64,000 nt of DNA, taken from the NCBI GenBank assembly GCA_004335835.1, contig RWJK01001312.1:62001-126000 (forward strand). Direction: 5' to 3'. The notes under the pieces are model-generated. The model did not search any database and was not told the DNA's origin. It was given only the letters and a program-made list of their open reading frames with translations. The position numbers and the translations under genes were made by a program. Positions 58,233 through 64,000 of this stretch are shown in pieces. Every line of letters begins with the position of its first letter. The stretch's first letter is position 1. Source of the DNA: Scenedesmus sp. ARA3. Lineage: Eukaryota > Chlorophyta > Chlorophyceae > Sphaeropleales > Scenedesmaceae.

Positions 58233-60090
58233 GTGCAGGGAGAAGTATGAGGTGGTCATGGTGTCACCCCGCAACTACTTCCTGGTGAGCTGCAGTGATG
58301 GGCGTCAATTCAATGAAATCGGATTATCAGGGCATGTGCACTCGCAGTGCTGCAGCCGCTACTCCGCTAATGTCAATAGCAGTGCAGCTACGCTGTGCTC
58401 TGTTTGTATTTGATGCAGCTGTCTCCTAGTCAGCAGCAGCGCTTCATTTGCACCTAGCAAGGTAGCATGGCTCATGGCACGGTCGCGGGGGTCTGCATGG
58501 CGCAACAATTTGTACCTCAATAGCGTGCTGCGTGCATGCCACTCAGCAGATACCAGCAGGCTGCTAGGGTGCATGTTGCAGCTGTTGCAGCACCAACCGT
58601 GCAGTGCTAACACCTTCAGCATGTCGGAAGGTCAAAGGAGAACAGGGTGCACAGGGCACCAGCCGTGCAGTGCCTCACCTTCACAGAGCTGCAGCTGTTG
58701 GTAGCTGTTGGCAGCTGTTAGAGATTTGCTGTCAAGCTGGCAGCACCTCCATCTGAGTGCCGTAGGTTGCTGCATCAGCACCTTCATCATCGACTAAGTC
58801 ATTGGATGGCGGGTTTTGCGTTGTCGCAAACCCTGTTCTCTTTTGACATAGTGTGATGCTGAAGGTGTTGGTACTGCAAGCTGCGCCACGCAGTGTGGTG
58901 CACTCTTTCAGCTTTGAATCTGCCACTGTGACTTCTGCAGTGGCAGCAAGCCTAGCAGCTGCCAGTTGCTGCAATCGACTCGGCATGCACATCGGCTGTT
59001 TGCAGTGCTGGTCTGCATGCCCTGGCCGTGCGTGCAGTGCATAGTACCTTGCTATCGGCAATCAAGCGTGCCAGGCATTATCACCAGTGGTTGTCGCCAC
59101 GCTCAACCCTGTGGTTCGCTGCCGTGGCCCTGCCCCAACCTATAAAAGCCACATTCGAGCTTTCAATCAGCGCCTTGCCCCATTGCCATTGAGCTACAGC
59201 CTTGATTGCTTCCCACGTGTGATTGCATGTGAGCTGCTGCTGCTGCTGCTGCTTGCAGTACACGCCGCTGCTGCCTGCTGTTGCCGTGGGCACCATGGAG
59301 GAGCGCAGCATTGTGGAGCCAGTGCGCAACCTGGTGCTGGGCAAGGTGAGGCACAATGCCAGGGGCAGGTTTCACGCTTCAAACACCATTCTGTCTCTCG
59401 CGTGTGGAGCCAGTGCGCAACCTGGTGCTGGGGAAGGTGAGGCACAGCAATTGATTCAAATAAAGCATGGATGATTGTTCTACGATGTAGTTGCTGCCTT
59501 GGTTGGTGAAACCAGTGCGCAACCTGGTGCTGGGCAAGGTGAGGCACAGCAATTGATTCAAATAAAGCATGGATGATTGTTCTACGATGTAGTTGCTGCC
59601 TTGGTTGGTGAAACCAGTGCGCAACCTGGTGCTGGGCAAGGTGAGGCACAGCAATTGACTCAAATGAAGCATGGATGATGGTTCTATGGTGTAGTTGCTG
59701 CCTTGGTTGGTGAAACCAGTACGCAACCTGGTGCTGGGCAAGGTGAGACACAATGCCAGGGGCAGGCTTCAAGCTTCAAACACCATTCTGTATCTTGTGT
59801 GTTGTGTGTTGAGCCACTGCGCAACCTGGTGCTGGGCAAGGTGAGGCACAGCAGTATAATTGGTTGAACGCCAGTTGCCGCCTGCTGGCCGCAGGGCTGA
59901 CGTCCAGATGCTGGAAATGTTTTGGTGGCTATGCGTTGCAGCGGTGCGGCCGATGTGCATCATGTCCTGCTTGTGAAGTGCAGAGTTGAATGAAGGGCCT
60001 GGACAGGTTGATTAGCTTGCTGTACAGCAGGCTGGGAGTGGGCTGCTTGCTTGCTTCAGCTGGTACAGCATGACAATGTACACGCTGCTG

Positions 60091-60128
<38 letters not shown>

Positions 60129-60196
60129 GCGACTACTACAAGGCTGTGTGCAAGGCCATCGACCGTGTCTGTCATACGCTGACATTGTGTGCACCG

Positions 60197-60239
<43 letters not shown>

Positions 60240-63200
60240 GGGCAACTACTATGAGGCTGTGCGCAAGGCCATCGAACCTGTCTGTCACACGCTGACATTG
60301 TGTGCACCCTTCTGCTGCTCCGCTGCTGCTGCTGCTGCTGCCGCTGCTGCTGCTGCTGCTGCTGCCAGGGCGACTACTACGAGGCTGTGTGCAAGGCCAT
60401 CGACCATGTGCTGACATAACACTTTTCTGCTGTTGCCGCTGCTGCTGCTGCTGCTGCTGCCAGGGCGACTACTACGAGGCCGTGTGCAAGGCCATCGACC
60501 CGGTGCGCAAGGAGCTGGTGGCGTGCTTCCCAAAGGACGCTGGGCTGGATGAGGCATGCTTCAAGATTGCTTATGACATCCTTATCATTGGGGTGAGCTT
60601 GTAGAGGGTTGGCACACACTTGTATGGCTTTAGCTTTCTGGTTCAAGGATGAAGCGTGCTTCGAGGGGGCGTACGCCATCCTGATCACCCCTGGGGTGAG
60701 TTCTGAGGCCTGTTGCTTTGGACCATTTGCCCGCCTTGCTTCATGCAAGCATGCAAAAATGCTGCCCTCTGGCTGTTGACCCTGCTGTTCTGACATGTCT
60801 GCACTGCAGGTGGGCAGCGTGAACAACACGCTTGGCGTGAAGGGCGTGGCCAATCACTGCCAGTTCCTAACTGCCCCTCTCACTGCTGCTGACCCTGCTG
60901 CTAACATTGCTGCCGCGCCTGTTTTCCTCCAAATCCTGCGGCAGGTGGGCAGCGTGAACAACACGTTTGGCGTCAAGGGCGTGGCCAATCACTGCCAGTT
61001 TCTAACTGCCCCAATGACTGCCGCTGATACTGCTGCTTCAACTGCTGTAATGTGAACATCACTGCAGGTGGGCAGCGTGAACAACACGTTTGGCGTGAAG
61101 GGCGTGGCCGAGTACTGCCAGTTCTTCAAGTCCATCGAGGACGCCAACACGCTGCGCAAGCGCATCAGCGAGTGCTTCGAGCGCGCAGCGCTGCCCTACG
61201 TGAGTGGGCCTGTGCTGTATCTTGTCAGCAATTTGCTCTGCCCATAATAGCAGCTAAGAATTGGTTAGTGCTGCGCAAGCGCATCAGCGAGTGCTTCGAG
61301 CGCGCCGCGCTGCCCTACGTGAGTGCGCCTGTATCCGCTGCAAGCAGCATCAGCGGAGAGCATGTGCACAGAGCACAGGAGACGACGCAAGTGATCTTGC
61401 CCGGGCACAGATTGGAGCTGCTCTGTAGAATTCCACCTGCTGCGTGCTTCTCTTGTGCCCTACGCACAGCAGCGGATGGTGCTGCAGGCATGCTGCTGCC
61501 GAACATGGTGGAAGCAGGGTGAAGCGTACCCTGGTGGCATATTTTACCTGCTGGTGTTCACTGACCGTGCATGTTCTGTCTGTTTGCTGCTGCCTGGCCT
61601 GCGCAGACACCCGAGGAGGAGCGCAAGAAGCTGCTGTCCTTCGTCATCTGCGGCGGCGGGCCCACAGGCGTGGAGGTAGCCGCAGAGATCCACGACTTCG
61701 TGTTCAACGACCTCAAGGTGCGGCCACAGTCGGTGACTTGCGTTATAACCACTATATAACCTTGTGGGTGGCGTTTTGGTCATGTTGTTTTGGAAAGCCA
61801 GATGCGTGGAGGTGGCGGCTGAGATCCACGATGTTGTGTTCAACAACCTCAAGGTGCGGTCGCAGGGTCGGTGCTTTAGGGAATTAGGTTACGTCTTCGT
61901 GTAAAGAACACGGTGTTTTAACTGTGACGTGCAACCACTATGACGTGCAATAACTTGCCGCTTTCATACTTGTGGATGGCTGTTTCGCTATGGTGTTCCC
62001 AAAGCCAGTGCGTGGAGGTGGCGGCCGAGATCCACGACTTCGTGTTCAACGACCTCAAGATGTGGACACAGGGTTTGGTGGTTTAGAACAGAGTTAAACT
62101 CGTGGATGGCTTCTCTGCTTGTTTTTTAACCGATGTGCTGCGTGGAGGGGTGACTGAGATCCACGACTTTGTGTTCAACGACCCCAAGGTAATGCACTGT
62201 TGTGTACCAGCACTGGAACTGTTGCATCGCGTGAGCTCTGCCCCACAGCCCTCTGCTGTTGCATGTGTATCCCCCGCATGAACACTACACATCAATCTGA
62301 GCTGCTGAAGGATGTGCATCTGTCTGCAAGACGCACCGCCATTTGTTGTTGATCTTAACAGCCGTGCACCTGGTGTCTCGCCTGCAGGCGCACTACCCTG
62401 AGCTGCTCAAGGATGTGCGCATCGGCGTGATCGAGCTCATGGCTGTTTGCCTGCAGATCCGCCACCCTCTGTCGGCGCTCTGAAGATCCACAAAACTGCT
62501 GTTTTGCCTGCAGGCACACTACCCTGAGCTGCTCAAGGACGTGCGCATCCGCGTGATCGAGCTGATGGACTACGTGCTGTCTACCTATGACCGCAAGATC
62601 GGCGAGTTCACGCACAAGCAGTTTGAGCGCGCAGGTGCGTTCACACACAAGTGGGTCCTGGCAGCATCAGACGGTGTACCAAATGCATGTGCATGCGTCG
62701 GATCATCGTACTAGCCGTCTTATTGACAAGTATCATACACCATTGCAACTCCCACTGCACCAACAAACCCACCTGCAACTGCTGGCGCCGCTGCTGACAA
62801 GTAACGCTGAAAAATGTGTCTGCATGCCGCAGGCATTGAGCTGGTGCTGAACACGCGTGTGGCCAGTGTGCGTGACGGCTATGTGTCTGTGGTGCCCAAG
62901 AGCGGCGAGGAGTTCGAGATCCCCTTTGGCTCCTGCGTGTGGGCCACTGGCATTGCCATGAACCCGCTCATCAAGGAGCTGCAGCAGCAGTTCCCCGAGC
63001 AGACACACTTCAGGTGAGCTGTTCTGTGAGGTGTGGCTATTCTGAGGGGGCTTGAAGCAGTTGTTTAAAATCGCCATGAACCCACTGATCAAGGAGCTGC
63101 AGCAGCAGTTCCCGCAGCAGACGCACTTCAGGTGTGGGAGCTGGTAGTCTTGTGGTGTCATGTGTGCTGTGCGTGAGGCATTTGTACACAATGCCATGCA

Positions 63201-64000
63201 CAGTGCTGCCTGCATCTGCTGCCACAGCGCAGCATCACCCCTGCCGTCATCTCCCTGGCCAGGCATGGCATGCAACTGCACAGACCAACGAGTTGCTGCA
63301 ACTGCAGCATCTGGGCCTTTGGAGATTGATGTTGTGCTGCCGCTGCTGCTGCTGCTGCAGGTCGGCGCTGACTGATGAGTTCCTGCGCGTGAAGGGCAGC
63401 GACGGCAGCATCTGGGCCTTTGGCGACGCCTCAACAATCGAGCAGCCACGCGCGCTGCAGCGCGCAGACGAGCTCTTTGAACAGGCCGACACAAACAAGG
63501 TGCGGCGGCTAAGCTTGATATGCATAGGGTTCATTTTGGGTGGGCGGGATGACACATCAGGAACAGCAAGTGCGCTGCAGCACGCAGATGAGCTCTTCGA
63601 GCAGGCCGACACCAACAAGGTGCGGCGGCTAGGCTTGATGTGGATAGGGTTCATTTCGGATGGGCGGGACGACACATCAAGACCGCTCTGGCATGCGTGC
63701 GTGCTGCGCTCTGCAGGGGCGGATAGTGGGCAAGGAGCTGCAGGCGCTGCTGAACGAGGCCAGCAAGGATCCATCCCCTCTTGTTGCACTTGCCATGCAC
63801 CTCATGCCTTTTCTGATGGTTGATTGTTGCACCTGCTGGATTATTCTGAACACATTTGCCTTGCAGGACGGCCTGGTGGGCCTGAAGGAGCTGCAGGCGC
63901 TGCTGACTGAGGCCAGCAAGGAGTTCAGCCACCTGGAGGAGCACGCGCGCTTCCTGGAGGCCAAGAACAAGCGGTGAGGCTCGACACAACGCTCTCTCGG
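56928..64000 (+). CDS. Type II NAD(P)H dehydrogenase with EF-hand, 3' end outside the window
   Basis: Eleven exons are visible: 56928-57095, 57619-57764, 58239-58284, 59259-59345, 60464-60592, 61068-61199, 61607-61717, 62514-62634, 62833-63013, 63361-63499 and 63867-63973. They are phase-consistent and give about 456 residues before the edge. Residues 1-50 are Ala/Arg/Gln-rich without acids, a transit-peptide type ([10 protein letters not shown]...PIFASADK). The FAD Rossmann motif GSGWAS is at 88-93 and the NAD(P)H motif GGGPTG at 252-257; WATGIAMNP and IWAFGDAST follow. An EF-hand loop at about 417-428 ([12 protein letters not shown]) has Asp, Asn and Asp at 1, 3 and 5 and Glu at 12, as in calcium-dependent NDB enzymes. 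It transfers electrons from NAD(P)H to quinone without proton pumping. Plastid or mitochondrial location cannot be settled from sequence alone. Confidence 0.92.
59400..59855 (+). repeat. Five ghost copies of dehydrogenase exon 4 3' end
   Basis: CCAGTGCGCAACCTGGTGCT followed by GGGCAAGGTGAGGCACA recurs at about 59410, 59512, 59615, 59718 and 59817, after the working exon end at 59345. The period is about 103 bp, the donor is intact in every copy, and the spacer TTCAAATAAAGCATGGATGA is shared by three units. Confidence 0.93.
60088..60420 (+). repeat. Three ghost copies of dehydrogenase exon 5 5' end
   Basis: CTG tract, then CAG/GGCGACTACTACAAGGCTGT and AAGGCCATCGACC, recurs at about 60124, 60239 and 60367 before the working acceptor at 60463. 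Each copy carries its own (CTG)n plus acceptor and is followed by TGTCACACGCTGACATTGTG. Confidence 0.93.
60640..60702 (+). repeat. Ghost copy of dehydrogenase exon 5 3' end
   Basis: Reads [16 protein letters not shown] with a GTGAGT donor, against [15 protein letters not shown] in the working exon. Confidence 0.75.
60808..61067 (+). repeat. Two ghost copies of dehydrogenase exon 6 5' end
   Basis: Acceptor plus [20 protein letters not shown] recurs at about 60810 and 60945, before the working exon at 61068 (which has VAEYCQFF). Units are about 125-135 bp. Confidence 0.9.
61262..61325 (+). repeat. Ghost copy of dehydrogenase exon 6 3' end
   Basis: CTGCGCAAGCGCATCAGCGA through CTGCCCTACGTGAGT is nearly identical to the working exon end at 61151-61205, about 120 bp downstream. 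Confidence 0.9.
61800..62195 (+). repeat. Three ghost copies of dehydrogenase exon 7 3' end
   Basis: GTGGAGGTGGCGGCTGAGAT and GTGTTCAACRACCTCAAG recur at about 61806-61860, 62011-62065 and 62141-62192. The first and third keep a GT donor; the second has AT. Confidence 0.88.
62380..62445 (+). repeat. Ghost copy of dehydrogenase exon 8 5' end
   Basis: CTGCAGGCGCACTACCCTGA through GTGATCGAGCTCATGG repeats the working exon start at 62508-62570, about 127 bp upstream. Confidence 0.9.
63068..63135 (+). repeat. Ghost copy of dehydrogenase exon 9 3' end
   Basis: ATCGCCATGAACCCACTGAT through ACTTCAGGTG repeats 62953-63017, about 119 bp downstream, with its donor (GTGTGG). Confidence 0.9.
63562..63685 (+). 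repeat. Ghost copy of dehydrogenase exon 10 3' end
   Basis: GCGCTGCAGCACGCAGATGA, the donor GTGCGGCGGCT and the following intron GATAGGGTTCATTT / GGGCGGGAYGACACATCA repeat 63453-63560 at a 117-bp step. Confidence 0.93.
63708..63778 (+). repeat. Ghost copy of dehydrogenase exon 11 5' end
   Basis: CTGCAGGGGCGGATAGTGGG then AAGGAGCTGCAGGCGCTGCT and GAGGCCAGCAAGGA mirrors the working exon start at 63862-63930 ([19 protein letters not shown]). The EF-hand DG codons are changed. Confidence 0.88.

Overview
This window is nuclear DNA from a eukaryotic green alga, most likely a chlorophyte of the Chlorophyceae; I cannot name the genus. Nearly every gene is split by GT-AG introns. The proteins are plant/green-algal types (CDC73, SCD1, an EF-hand type II NAD(P)H dehydrogenase, a phloem-protein-2-like-A10 relative, algal FAS1 adhesion proteins). 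(CTG)n/(CAG)n repeats are everywhere. I saw no tRNA, rRNA, CRISPR array or recognisable transposon.

Layout. 0-16.4 kb (+): five head-to-tail genes for secreted fasciclin (FAS1) proteins with one or two domains each; the second carries a frame-breaking deletion. 17.7-22.0 kb (-): two related genes for small secreted proteins of a family I do not recognise, sharing an RxLQGxxxxNKAQxER motif. 23.6-31.6 kb (-): a complete CDC73/parafibromin gene (Paf1 complex), 10 exons. 32.5-35.9 kb (+): an SGNH/GDSL-like hydrolase gene with no recognisable N-terminus and an in-frame TAG, probably a pseudogene. 38.8-41.2 kb (+): a secreted cysteine-rich protein. 42.7-53.1 kb (-): a DENN-plus-WD40 protein of the SCD1 type, about 19 exons. 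53.6-55.3 kb (+): an intronless PP2-A10-like membrane protein. 56.9-64.0 kb (+): a type II NAD(P)H dehydrogenase with a calcium-binding EF-hand, running off the right end.

The most unusual property is shared by all but one of the intron-bearing genes. Tandem partial copies of exon edges ('ghost exons') sit inside introns or just outside terminal exons. Each copy spans one exon end and its adjoining intron, usually with the splice site intact. Copies of an exon's 5' end lie upstream of the working exon and copies of its 3' end lie downstream, in 1 to 5 extra copies at roughly 100-200 bp spacing. A second pattern is that CTG runs, read on the sense strand of the host gene, directly abut many 3' splice sites where a polypyrimidine tract is expected.

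The genes do not form an obvious pathway. The FAS1, cysteine-rich and small repeat proteins all look exported and probably belong to the cell wall or extracellular matrix. CDC73 (transcription), SCD1 (membrane traffic and cytokinesis) and the dehydrogenase (organellar electron transport) are housekeeping neighbours. Exon boundaries were derived by hand from splice consensus, reading-frame phase and family similarity.
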